DNA of 64,000 bases from Fistularia commersonii (lineage: Eukaryota; Chordata; Actinopteri; Syngnathiformes; Fistulariidae): the NCBI GenBank assembly GCA_037954325.1, contig JBBMNZ010000013.1:6683501-6747500 (forward strand), written 5' to 3'. Below are positions 37,501 through 50,900 of the stretch, one piece after another (position 1 is the stretch's first letter; every line of letters begins with the position of its first letter). The position numbers and the translations under genes were made by a program. The notes under the pieces were generated by a model that searched no databases, was not told where the DNA came from, and saw nothing but the letters and a program-made list of their open reading frames with translations.

Positions 37501-40077
37501 AGATGGTGAGGCAATGTTAATAGGAGCTAAAGTTTCAGTGGTCAATATTGTTATTTTGTGTATAAATATAAACTCCTAGCATTCTCCCAGCACTGCAAAA
37601 TTTGACCGTCCAGTTTCTGTCTCAGAGCTCCAAATCCCTAAATCATCTGCAAACAGATTCGTTCCACGCTGTAAGTTTAAGTTGGATAAACCGAGTTAGT
37701 TATAAAACGTAAAGTCAAATTTATAAGGAAACATAAAATTTTGCGCAACAAAATCGTTGATGTGTGGCTTTAAATGTCAAAAGTTAAATTTGAAATACAA
37801 CCATTTACTCTAGAAATCCACAGATGTTATTTTCAGCAGTTTCACATGGAATTATTTTCTGTTGACCTAAAAGCATTTCACATGTAATTGAAATACTTTA
37901 AAATACTCTTCCAAGACAACGCAAATACATATTTTCATTATATCATCATGGAGGATAGCTCAAAAAAGATCAGAAACATGTATAGTTTTGATAAATAAAC
38001 AACACAAAAGCAAAATATGGAACTGTCCCGTTTAATATGTAAGACTGGATTTAGTCTCAGTTTGTATAAGACATATACAAAGATGGAAAATCACAATACT
38101 ATTGTTCTGATACTTCCAATAGTACTTTGGCAGATTTTTTTTTATTTTAAATCCCCTCAGAACATTAAATTATACTTAATGAATGTACACCAAGGGCTGA
38201 GTGTATCAGTTTTGACACAGTTTTAACCTCAAGTGAATTTATTTGGCATGAGATTCGGTCGGCTATGCACAAGAAGCCAGTGGAAGAGGGTAATGAGTAA
38301 ATAAGTGGGTGAAAAACAGCAGTGATTTGGCAAAGATTAAAGTCTTATTTTTCCCTCCAAGTAACTCAGAGTAGATTAAAAATGTCTGGTATCTTGCTAA
38401 TTCAGCAGTTAGTATGGAGCAAAATAATCAGATCCATGGGTGAGTTCACTAGGTGGTGCAATGGGGTTATTTTTGTGAGGTCTCGTGTTTCCATGTGTAT
38501 TCCTGAAAGGCTTCATCTGGTTTTCATCTGAACTTTTATTCATACTAAATGTTGAATTCTCATTGGAAGGCATGAGAACAGAAATTTTTTATTTGTTTTT
38601 TAGGGTAATGATTCTCTGATTTTCTTTTCGGTTTCGAACGAGGTGGGGGGATTTCGGCTTCATTATTTGGGGCATAGGAGGGTGTTTTGCTGACATTCAT
38701 TTGATTTTGATATAATTTAGATTTCTTAAAGCTGTTTCTCATGATTTTGTTTTTTTTTTTCCTCTTGTAGTTTTCAGCCCAGGAGCCTGACACATATTCA
38801 GCCTTTGTCCACTCAAGTTTTAATTGAAGTAATGCTTGCCTCTCCAATCAATTTCTTCTGAAAACACACTTGTTCGTGAGTCTCGTCTGTGTCCAAACCA
38901 TTTGCCATTAGCCAATTCCTGTGGGTCAAGGCACAAAAGCCAAAAATTGGATAATCCAGCCTAGCCAGTATCCATTTCATTTTTTAGCTGTTGCTTGAAT
39001 TATTAAAAAGGAAGTCAAACATTCTTATTAAACTGTATAATTACATAACAGCTCATGCATGCGATTACATATACAGAATCGGTCCGAAATCAAAATGTCA
39101 AATCGTTTTGACAGTGTTAATGAGTGGTCTCTGCCTTGTTATCCAAGTATTGGCAGCATACATGTTGATGGAGTTACCATTAATGTGAGAAAATGTGGAG
39201 CTAAAAATAGAATGGATTGTTCACATAAATGAACAAATTACTTCAGTTCCTAATAAAATGGACCGAAGCAAGTAAAGTGGCCTGTATTCCTGCCCTCAGT
39301 GGCCTGTTTGCGGTGTCCGTCAGTGACAGTCAGCGGTGAAGCAGCCCAAGAATTCATTTTATTGCATAACTGCATTGATGTTGTTGAAGCACCCACAATG
39401 TTTCTCTGCAGGAAAGAGGTAAAACAGGACCATCTGCTACTATTTTTAGAGAAACCGCCTGCATGTCTGACACAGGCACAGATCCTTGGTTTTTCATCTG
39501 TAACGTAAAACACATGTAAGCCAAGATTCAACAAACACACCATATTTTTTATTGATTGATTTAGAGGATGCCAGAAAGCGATACTGGCAAGCTGTACAAG
39601 ATGTTTCTCGAGTTGTTTTTGTTTTGTGGAGGATTGTTGAAAAAATCAGGCATTCTGGTGTGCTTTTGCAAATTTTCGTTGGTATCTTAGTTTGAACCCT
39701 GCAGAAAAAAAAAAAATCCTTCTTCAGAAAAACAGTCATGCATTCCTTCCTACACATGAAGGCACAAACAGGATCTTCATCCTGTTGTTCTGGACATGAT
39801 GGTAGAATCTGATATTTAAAAGGAGAAGCTGCTCACAGTTAAACTGAATTGCAGAAGTAGGCAGAAAATCAACCATCTGGTTATTCCAGAAACTGCTCAT
39901 AATGAAACAAGGCTCGAGTTGAAAGTTTTGAGCTCTCGAAACAAATTTGAAGAACTCACCAAACCTAATTTAAGGCTGTCTACCATGTCTTTACAATGTC
40001 AAAGTGTCAAATATAAATCTTACAATATCATTGGACTTCCCCTACAAAAACACAAAAAAAGCCAATGGTTTTTCCTT

Positions 40078-40142
40078 AAAATAAAATAAAATAAAATAAA
40101 ATAAAATAAAATAAAATAAAATAAAATAAAATAAAATAAAAT
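40078..40142. repeat. (ATAAA)13 pentanucleotide microsatellite
   Basis: A perfect or near-perfect AAAAT/ATAAA array of about 65 bases in intergenic DNA. A shorter tract of the same unit occurs near 33.0 kb in cdx4 intron 2. Confidence 0.95.
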
Positions 40143-43100
40143 CATCTGTGTGCTTCTGATCACCTCTGAGTTGTAACAACAGAAAAAAATGCAAAGAACT
40201 TATCTGATTTTCTGACTTCAAAAAGATTCCAATGACAAGCATGTCAGGCCTGCAGCCTCAGGAGCCTTCAGACTCATCAGTGCCCATTCAGGCAGGGTGT
40301 GAGGGCTGTATAGAGTGGTTCTACCCCAGGGGAGCATGGGAGGGGGTGGCTGAATCACCGGAGTGATTAATATGAACATGGTGAGAATTTGAAACTTTTT
40401 TGGCATCAATCATCTTGCCACTTCTACACTTATTGTTTCTCTATGGATTCGCTGTTTGAATTTGATAGGCTATGTTCGCAGGATTTTATTTTTCTCAAGT
40501 CTTGAAATATTCCCCTACTATCACAGTCATTTTTTTTGGCTAAGTTAGCCTACTAGAGAGTTTGATGCCCTCATTGATGGGTTCCTATTTTCTTGAACCT
40601 AGAAAACAACTCAGCTGTGGTTTCGCAGTACTAATCTAATTTAATCAGTTTTAGTTTGTCTAAGGACTGAGTGAAGATCATCCTGGTTACCTCTGAGGCT
40701 TTTTAAGAGTCCAAGTCTGCAAGACAAGGGCTGGTGCTTTCACAGGCTACACTTGCCTGGAGTAGAGAAAGAGAATGGAGAAGTATTTTGGACCATGTAA
40801 AGCAAAAAACAACAGTCTACAAAAAGAGCTAAATAAATTCTGCTAGAAGTAATTGCACACAGTAAAATACATAAATCTGGTCCAACCCCTCTGTATGCAA
40901 AAGGGGATATTTATTGTTCTTTTTTTATGGCCAAGTAGGAGATTAAGCCATGTAAAAGCAAGCAAAAGTATTTTAAGGGAAATCCAGAGAAGACATGATA
41001 AAACAGAAAAGATGTATGATTGCTTCACCTGATTAAAGATGGAATAAATACAAGATTTTTTTAAAAGGTTCAATGGCGGTTACTGTAATAGATGAGAAGA
41101 AATTTCAGCATTAATTATCATCTTCATATTTCAGTATGAGTTATATCTCGCTGGCCCTTGATGTGAAACAAACTTGCATATGATGGAGCTTCAGCAGATG
41201 TCCTCAATACATCTGATCATACGATGATAATGAACATTTGGGACTCTGGGTTTGGATCTATATTGGCAATACTCAGGCATGTGTTTCTATAATTGGTGAC
41301 ATCAGTTCTGATAGAGCTTATATTTTCGAAATCTTTGGGCATGAATGCTTCACTGATCAATAAAACAAGGTCTCGATGGCTCTCTCATTTTCTCCCCTCT
41401 TTTTTATGGCTGTTCTGCACAATGAATACCATTTTTTCTGCCCCGTACTTGTATTCATATAGATTCACATATTTCTTTAAACTGCATTTGGTATGACTTA
41501 CGATGTTAAGTCTCTGGCGTTAACTCAGGAAAGGTTAAAGCTGTATGGAAAAGTACAGTATTCTGTAACAATTCTGCCATAACAATCCATAATACCCCTC
41601 ACCCACACAGTCATGTGCACGGCCTCCAAGCACGCACGCACGCACAAATGCACGCATGCACGCGGGCACACGCAATTCACATATCCGCAGTGAAAACTGG
41701 TGATTGGTTTCATGTTAAGTGCTCCACAAACCGATCAAACAAGTCCTTGAGGAGGGTCCAAGGTCCAACATGTCCTGTGGCCTATGTTCCCTTTGGACAC
41801 ACCCAATGCCAGTAAGCGGGGGCACTGCGCTCCCAGAGGAAGTCTTGTGTGTGGCGTCCTCCTGTCGTGACCAAAATGATTAAGAGTTCCTTCCTTTCTC
41901 ACTCCAAGGGGTATTGTCCCAGTGAGTAGACAAGCTGCCGACACCTTGTCCTGACCAGGAAGTGAGTCTCTTACTGTCCAAAGAGCTCTAAAGGGCCTGT
42001 ACACGGATGGCACATTCCACTCTAAATATACATTTAATGAACATTTTAAGTATTCAAATGGGAATAAAAACCAAGGAGCATTTGTTTCTGTGCATCAACA
42101 GGAAGGAGGAAGGTTAAACTGCTGGTTCTCAGCCTGAAGATAATTTCAGACATGCTGATGATATTACAACCTTTTCACCAGTTTCCATTAGATTAAAAGG
42201 TTACCAGTCAAAAAAGCTGGAAATCACAAGCTCACAATTTAGTCACTCGCGTAATTAACCTTTTTTTTGGTGTAATAATGGAGCATTTGATTGAACAAAA
42301 CTAACTGTTTTTGGATTTTAATAATCACTGTGTTTATAACAAGAGTGGACCAGACTATAGGGATCAAGCAGACTGATGGGGGTGAAATGCTTGATGTACA
42401 GAATCGCAATGTTCAGTAGATAAGGACCAAAATCAGATGATAGAGTTAGTAAAAAAATGGAACATAGATCATGAATGTGACCATCCATTTGCAAAAACCT
42501 CTGATGAATAATTTCCTTAAGACATTCTGTATAACAGATGTCAAACTGATGGTGGTGCTAGAGGAGATGTTGGGAGAAAAGAGAACAGCGTCCTCTGGAT
42601 CAACTTTTCAGATTCTGTCTTCATACATCATCACCCTCTCAAAATAATCGCCTAAGTCCTTTTTTCAGATTTTTCAGGAAACACAAAAAACTGAACCATA
42701 TGACACACCTCTGACATGGGCAATTTCTACTAAAAGGGGTAGAATGGCACAATCTTTTTAATTGAGGATGTAGGCAATTTTGCCAGAGGTGGTCAGCATC
42801 ATGAGTAGATGATTTAGGAAAAAAAAAACATTTTTGTCAAAAAATGAGTTAGGTTTTATTTTAAGAGGGTGACGATATGAAAGTGGCAGAGACTTGAGCA
42901 ATCCTCTGACTGACCACAGAATTTGTTCAGTCATTTTTATGTGATTCTCTCAGATTTACAAGAAATTTCTTGCTACTGTTTGGACATGACTTATAAAGTA
43001 ATGGATGACAAATTTTCCCATTTTCTACAAAACAACCTTCAAATTAGCAAATTGGTCAAAGTAATTTGTAAATCAACGCATTGTCCAGGATATCTTACAG

Positions 43101-45746
43101 AATTTTAGATATTTTTTTTAAAAGGTAAAGCCATTTGGTATTTCACTGAATCTCATTTTGAAAAATCCCTGTCCCCTACCCTCTGCAGAGGACAATGGGA
43201 AGTTGATAGCTATTTCGTGGAAATCCATATTTATATGTATAAGCAGTCACAGATATACAATATTCCTTTTTATTCTCATTACTCCTCACACTGGTGAAGA
43301 AAACATGTATTTGTTTAAAATATAAAATATCTACATTTGCTGAAACCAAAGATCCACTGATATCCTTGCTTCTAATCTGTTTCCACAGGCTTAATTATAC
43401 ATCTCTTAGCAGTATCAAGCACAAAATATATCATTTGACATAATACAGACTTTATTAGACAGTGCGTGATGTATAAATATATAAAACTTTATTTATTTAT
43501 TTAATTATTATGCTCAATTAACAGTGTTGAAGAACATCACCTTCATTAAAAATACCTTATTATAGCTACTACATTGACAAATACATGTTTCATACTGCTG
43601 CCAGTTAACATAAAGATTGAACTACATCCAGATGTCTATGTATTTATGGTGAAAAACATTAAAAGTAAATACAGATATTAAACAGAAATGTTCAGATAAA
43701 GCTTGACACTTAAACTGGATACATTGTGAACATAATCCATTAAAGGAAAACAGGAGATTGATGTTATGTTAGCAAGAACTTATACAAAAATATTATGAAT
43801 GTTAATTTAGGCTACTGGGATTAGGAGATAAATACATGAGCTCTTTGTTACATCTCACCTCAACACTGTTTAATGATAATAATATACCTTCAGAATACAA
43901 AGAAAAAACATTGCTATAAAGTATCAGTGCATAATAGTTGTCTCTCCATACAAAAAAAATTGTTCCACAAAGTTCAAAATATCCACTTCTTAGTATCCTA
44001 ACGATAAAATACTATCTCTTAGATGTCAAAAAGCTCAAGTTAGCAACAACCCAACAGAATATGTGCATATAAACTCACGTGAATGTTTAGTTCATAGCCC
44101 TTTCAGCAAATCCCCACCCACATGCACATATATACACAAAGTTGTTAAAACACAGATATCCTATATATGTGAACATGTGGGAAAAGCAGGGGAGACAAGT
44201 GCTAACTTCACACACGTGGAGTCTCTGTGGCCTGCCCTGCAAGCTTTAATAACTCTTTGCACAAGACAAAGGACGGAGAATGCCCTACAACTTTCCTCCG
44301 CTGAATCATATCAGTGAATACAGCAGCACAAACAACATATACATCTGGACTGAAGTTATGGTGTATCCTAGCCATAGGTTAACCTTTAAATATGAATTTT
44401 GAATGAACAACAGGAATGGATTAATAAGTGACAGTGTTTACAGTCTAAATAAATACATAGGTTTACTCATGATTTTGAAGATGTTCCTATAAAGCTGTTT
44501 TGATTATCAGGAAAAAAAACTCCAACATAAAAGTATGAGGATCTCTGGGTTCCCAATCAACTTATTTTGAGTGTTTAAACCGTAACACATCATTTGAGAC
44601 CCCCTTTTTCTCCCAACTAACACTTGATTTAAGGAGCTGATATTGATGTTGTACTGATGTTGTCATATTGGAGCTGATGTCTAACAAGCTGTACTGGATG
44701 TTCACATGCTAATGGGAAAAAGGACAATTTAAACTCAATGGTCTGGCATCATACATCCTGACGTTAACTTCCAAACACTGTGTCCATTTTGGTTTTTACT
44801 CAAGAGTTTTTTTTTCTTTAAATCATCAGATTTAAATTGATCAGCCAGTTTGTTGAGTTTGTTGATGATCAATTGGTCAATAAATACATTTTTTGGTGAA
44901 AAATCTTATGAAATCAGCTGACTGATGTTAAGCTGGGGCTCTGGTCCCTTTAATCAGATACCACACGATTACAACTTTTCGTTTCAATACTTTTGTAGTC
45001 AGGCTATAAAATATAACCTCATTTATTTTTTTTCTCTCCCCATGAATCTGTGATTTAACATAACCCAAAGAGATTCAAAGTACCCCTCACCTCTATCACT
45101 CTGGTTTAACCTGAGTTAGTTGAGCATCTCTCAAAGTAATATGCATAGACCCCTCAAGGAAGAGAACTTTCTCAACTAATAATCAATACTGCTACATTAT
45201 CCATTTGCTTTTTGCATTCAGCATGACAGAGCCGGTCTTCATACAGGGAGATATCACTTCAGAAAGGAGCATCTCTTTATCTGTATTTTGAAAATACTGT
45301 CCAGTAATCAAAACTCAATATTAATGCAAAAAAAGCCTAGACTATTCTCGCTTTTTTGATTTCCGTCATCGATACAAATAGTTTATTGTAAGATTGGTAT
45401 CATCTAATGTTTTCACAGTAAATTAGACGATACATGATACCTGACTAATACCTGAGCCTGTTTTCAGCTGTTTGACATGTCACAGTAAATGTGGAACGGA
45501 CCAGCAGCATTAATGTCATCCTGTGTCTGAAAAACGGAAAGGGAGGAACACTCTGCACATTTCCTTTGTCACAGGTTGGACGAGACAAGTTACAGTTGAT
45601 TCATGAGTCATTTCAGTTTGACAGATAGCGGTTCTCACATTTTTCTTCCCAACAGTTGATGAAGAATCCACAGACTAGTGCCAAAACAGAATCCTAACAA
45701 AGCAAAGGCATCAGTTTGTCAGATTCTCTAATGGTAGAGTGGAAGG

Positions 45747-46611
45747 CTAAACAGGCGGGGTGGAGTAGCGCACAACATAGTTGTAATCTGGCGGTGGGCT
45801 GTGACACTCCAGGTCGTCATCCAGGGCTGAATCATTCAAACTGAAGTCCAAAGAGGGAACCATTGGTTGATATTTCTCCTTGTCTGTGTCCGCCAGCACA
45901 GATTCTTTACTTTTACTGGTTGCCTTCATCCTGGAGGATACACAGAAAAACAAAGCACTTATAAACAAATGTTCTTATTTGACAGGGGTGTTTGCGTCAT
46001 AGTATGTAGTGCATGTGTAGTGTTTACAATATTGCATTGACAATATGTATTATGTATTGTGAAAATGTGGCATTAAATGGGAACACCTTGGAAAAAAAAG
46101 CCAGAGGAAAAGGAGGGGATAATTCTAACATCCCTGTAGAAACTGAGGTGGTTGACAGTAGAAAGTTAACAATAAGATAAATTATTCTTATTGTGGGCTA
46201 CACTCGACTCTTTTGTGAAATGTTTGAAGCTGATAAGAATCGGCTTAAACTACTACATTTCACTTGGTTTCTGATGTTTTTATAAACAGTCGTAGTAATT
46301 AGACTGTGACTATTGTGCACTATACAACTAGTTAAAATTTGATAACCAATGATCTGCTTGTATAGCATTGCATGCATGGGGTATTGTTGTTTTTCTTGAA
46401 TAGATATTCATTTTTTCCTTCAATGGCTTAATCTCAATTTATATATTTTGTCATGGTTAAAATGTTATATATTGAGGTTAAAAAACAAACAAACAAAGCC
46501 CCGCAAACACAGGGAGAAGAAAACATTTCTTACTTAACACTGACACATTCAACTCTGGTGATCCTGTAGGGCTCCAGAAATTAGCTCTAATGTTGAAGAC
46601 ATGCAATCCTT

Positions 46612-46645
<34 letters not shown>

Positions 46646-47765
46646 TTTTTCAATTTTGAAAAAATGTATCTACCGGTTCCAAAACCCTGGCCTTTCGCAA
46701 GCCTCATAATACATAATGGATGAACACACCATTGCCCTTCTACAATCATGTGAATGTGCCAAGTGAAAAACAAACAGGACAAAACAGACACAATAAATCA
46801 GTGTAGCGTGACAAGATGATCTGTTAACATCCTGAACAAGAAATTACGCAGAGCCTAAATTTGCCACTGGGGTTTTCTCATGCTGTGGTGCTGTATTCTC
46901 ACCCCATGCCTTGACTATTTATGAGCTTTTTATGTGTAGAGCAGTGAATTAGCTGTCTAAACAAAAAAAAAATGTGTTTGTTTATCTCAAAACCATTTGA
47001 CTTGGGACCCAAGAGGTACTTTTAATATTCTCAGATTTAAAAACGTACCCTTTGTGAAGCTGCACAATCACACAAAACCTTCCCCCATTCATATATTATG
47101 TAATCAATCATACTGAGCTTTTCTGCTTCATTTGAGGCTCAGAATATGAGTAATTGTCCTCCATTGTCTTTGGAGGTTGCTATGGTTATTCAGAGCCGGT
47201 CTCAAGAGGCCATAGGGTCACTGCTCAGCAGGGGTTTTGTGTACTGGAATGCCTTCTTGATGAGTAACTACCTGGTAAACTGGCCATCAGATATAGTTGT
47301 AGCCAACTGAGCCAAGTGTGTAAATGCCAGTGTGAGAAAGCTTACAAAAATGTTTGCTCTCAGCAGAGCTCAAGGTTTAGAGATGAGTGAGTGAGGAACA
47401 GGTGCAACCCCGAAAGGATTCACAGCTTTCTGGATTACGAAGGCTTCTAAGTTCAAAGATAGTGATTAAGTGGTTGCCTGGCAAGGAGGTCCTACCCTCT
47501 TGCATGCCTGGACTGATTCTTCTTTCCATGGTGGATGTCCTGATGACACATCAGGCCACGAAAACCCATGGGTTCCAAGTTTGAGAAACTGATACTCAGA
47601 GGATGTGGATGTCTGCAAGGCCAAGCTGGATGTTCCTGTTCTTGATAATTGTTCTTTAGATTGTAAAAACATCTCCAATTTTTTGTCTTGGTAAGCATGA
47701 GGGTTTGCTGCTCATCATTTAAAGGTTGTAAAAGGATCATTCTGGACTACTACAGGGATATATTA

Positions 47766-47796
<31 letters not shown>

Positions 47797-47806
47797 GTTT
47801 GAAATG

Positions 47807-47842
<36 letters not shown>

Positions 47843-47904
47843 CACATATATATCATATATAATTGTATATATTATATATAATTATATATATTATACTATA
47901 TATA

Positions 47905-47961
<57 letters not shown>

Positions 47962-50900
47962 TGACAAATTTCAAGTTTTGGAAATTCTCTCTTTCATAAC
48001 AGTGCTGAAATCAGTTTTGGTGCTAAAAGTGGCCAAATGTACATTTGAAAAAAGAACAGGAACAGGATTTCTTATGACTAATTTCCTGTCAAACACTTCA
48101 CATGATAGGAGTAGCAGAGTAGTTCTTCATAAAAAGGATGAAAATAAAGATGATGCATTCTCTTGTTCAAGAGGAACACATATTCTAGAAACTGATGGTA
48201 AAGCTGAGCCTCTTTTTATGTCATTTTTCGGAAATTTTAAAACAAAAACCACATCCAGGGGTGGCAAGGGGATGCAGCGATAAATTGGAAAAATTGGGAA
48301 ATTGCCCAGATGTGTGAAAGAGAGAGAATTGTTGCGTGTCTGTATATGTAGCTTTGCGATTGACTGGTGACCAGTCCAGGATGTACACAGCCTCTCGCCC
48401 TGTGGCAGCTGGGTTAGGCTCCAGCTTCCCCTGCAGCCCTGAGTAGGAAATATGGTGGTAGATAATGGATGGATGGAAACTACATCCAGTATAAATGTAA
48501 TGGAGAGAGGGCAGATATTCTCTACAGTGAATACCTGCAGAAGTTTGCAACTGATGACAGAGTACTCTAGATGAATAAACAACAGTAAAAAAATTGATTT
48601 AGGTATGAACTGCTTCCTCAAGAGGACAGTGAAAGTGTGAAGTTGGACCAAGAGGGACTGCCGCACAGGGAGCAGTATAATGATGCCATGAGGTTCCCAG
48701 GAATTGAACTGCTGCTGTAAACATAATACATAAACCCCTCATAAGAAAAAGATTTACTGACAGGTTACTCAGATTTGATTTGATCCTCATATAAACCCCT
48801 TAAGTAAGAACATACCGTCTGTGTTTTCTTGCTTTGTGACAGTTTTACACACTTGCCCTCATAGGATTCTCATCTTGAAATAAAAATAATCCACAGGGTT
48901 TGGAAGCATATGTAAGCTAATGTTGATTGAAATATAGCCATGCCTTTAAGTCATCATCACCATGATGCTAAATCATTTTGGGAGGTATCTTGTAAAGGCT
49001 ATTTTGACAACAAAGGTTTTTTTTTAGTGTTTTAGGGCTCTTGAGTGCCTCATCCACTCTGCAGTTTGATGTCTCCGGGCTTCAATGCTCCTTTGTGCCT
49101 CTGTCTTTTACAAATGGGTTTCCCCATCATAATGAAAAACATCTTTGTGTGAATATGATAATGATTGCATCAACATTCCTGCACAACAGGGGGTATCCAT
49201 GTAAGTATTGTGCACTCTTTTTCTTTGGTTTTCATGTCAGTGTGTTGACGTGTTGTCAGTAAATGTGGAAAGGCAGTTGGGAGGTTTAGTTTACATACGC
49301 CAGAGCCATGATGCTCACGGGTCGGCCAACAAGTGACTCCAGCCGCCTCAAGGTATTCATGTTGTCAGAGGAGAGCCCCATCCCACTGTCAGACTGACCA
49401 CCCTGTTGAGGAGAGACAAGGCAAAATAAGTTAACTAGACCATAAACAGTAGTTATTTCCATATTAGGTGGAAAAAACACTGGGACATACAAAATGGGGT
49501 AAATTACATTTCACAAAAAACAAAAAAAATTCTTGGAATGATTGAACACAGTCAAACAATTCTGGGTATTAAGGCAAAAAAAAAAAAAAAAAAATACTGA
49601 CTGATTCTTTGAGTCAGTATTGTCACCTAGTATTTGTCAACTCTCTGAGGCAAGCAATAATAAAACCATTAGGTTCAGGTGAGAAGACATTTGGAAGACA
49701 TTTTGGGATGACATTACAATTACTCAGAATTCTATAATTAATTTCGATTTTGACATAACAGAAAACATTTTGCAATAGAAAAGATGAATGCATAATACAC
49801 TCTATCCTAAATTAGTGACAAATGGAGTTTCTCTGATACCATCCAGTACTGCTTGTATGACTGGTCCCATTGTCACTTTCCTGAGCTCATCATTAACAGA
49901 CATGCCCTGGTACCTCAAAAGTATGTTTATATCAGTGTACCTAAAACCTTTGTTTCGTAATTTTGAAGTGATCCTGTAGTACCAACAGTACCCTATTGTG
50001 GAATTAAACTCATTGACGTTTTTGTAGCTGAAAGTTTCCTCCAGTTTATTATTTTTTCTTTTGTCATACTGTATTAGCCTCTGAAGCGAAAACCTAGATG
50101 AACATATGAGTGGAGGGTGTTGTTTTTCAAAGACAGACGAATGCAAATAGTAAAATCATTCAACTGTGTTAGTTGTTATTGCCTTTGCACCACACGGTCA
50201 CATTGCTAATGTCAGAGACAGGCTGATCATGCTGAAAGTGGCTGCCATGATAACCGCAACAAAACTTTTGGGAACACAGCATAAGATGCAGAGGAGGGGC
50301 AGAGTGACCAAAGTACATCTTGATCCTGTCTGACTATTGTAATATTCAAAGTCTGACATGCCAATACAGATCTCTGTCCAATTCTTATTATCTTGTCCTT
50401 CCAAAGCAACACCCAATTGCCAGCATAAACATAACTTTACTGTTGAAAGAGGTTCCAGTCTGTCAGTGTAATGTGGTATTAAATTTCTCCAGATGAATGG
50501 ATCAAGTAAGATAACAGGCTTTTAGTTGCTATTTAATAATTATACTTTGTCAAAATTTCACTCTCATATGCAGTTCAGTAAAGCAGTTTTTACAATTCCA
50601 ATTCATTTTGCAATATAGATTTTTAAAATAAACCTTGTATGTCTGATATGGAATTTTGCTTAGTCTAGGAAAATGCCAGCAAAGACTACATGTCTGTTTC
50701 TGGTTTAGCCTTTGAAAGAACAACTCACCTCATGACCCTCATTTGTCCCATTCTCCATGGTTACCTCATCGAAGGTTTTCACACTTCCAGGACGGATTTT
50801 GATGTTCCTGGAAAAAATATTCCCAAAGTAAGTGTCCGAAATACCTGTTTTTCTTCACTTTTATATGGAAAATCACAAGAGTACACTTAAGTCAAAAGAT

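Larger units (their letters stand above)
36871..45746. other. Intergenic DNA between cdx4 and kdrl, no gene recognised
   Basis: Nearly 9 kb of AT-rich sequence with no recognisable exon. It holds a retroposon-like tail near 37.46 kb and an (ATAAA)n array. The right-hand end should contain the kdrl 3' UTR; a minus-strand AATAAA lies at 45382-45387 and others near 45.03 and 43.49 kb. Long-range cdx4 or kdrl enhancers are plausible here but not visible without comparison. Confidence 0.5.

Noticed and set aside
38560..38847. 95-codon Lys/Asn-rich minus-strand frame
   Set aside because: AT-driven composition with poly-Lys from an A-rich tract; no recognised domain or splice context.
48127..48666. 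179-codon minus-strand frame in a kdrl intron
   Set aside because: Its centre is the reverse of a dispersed teleost repeat (48355-48480); no family match and no exon signals.
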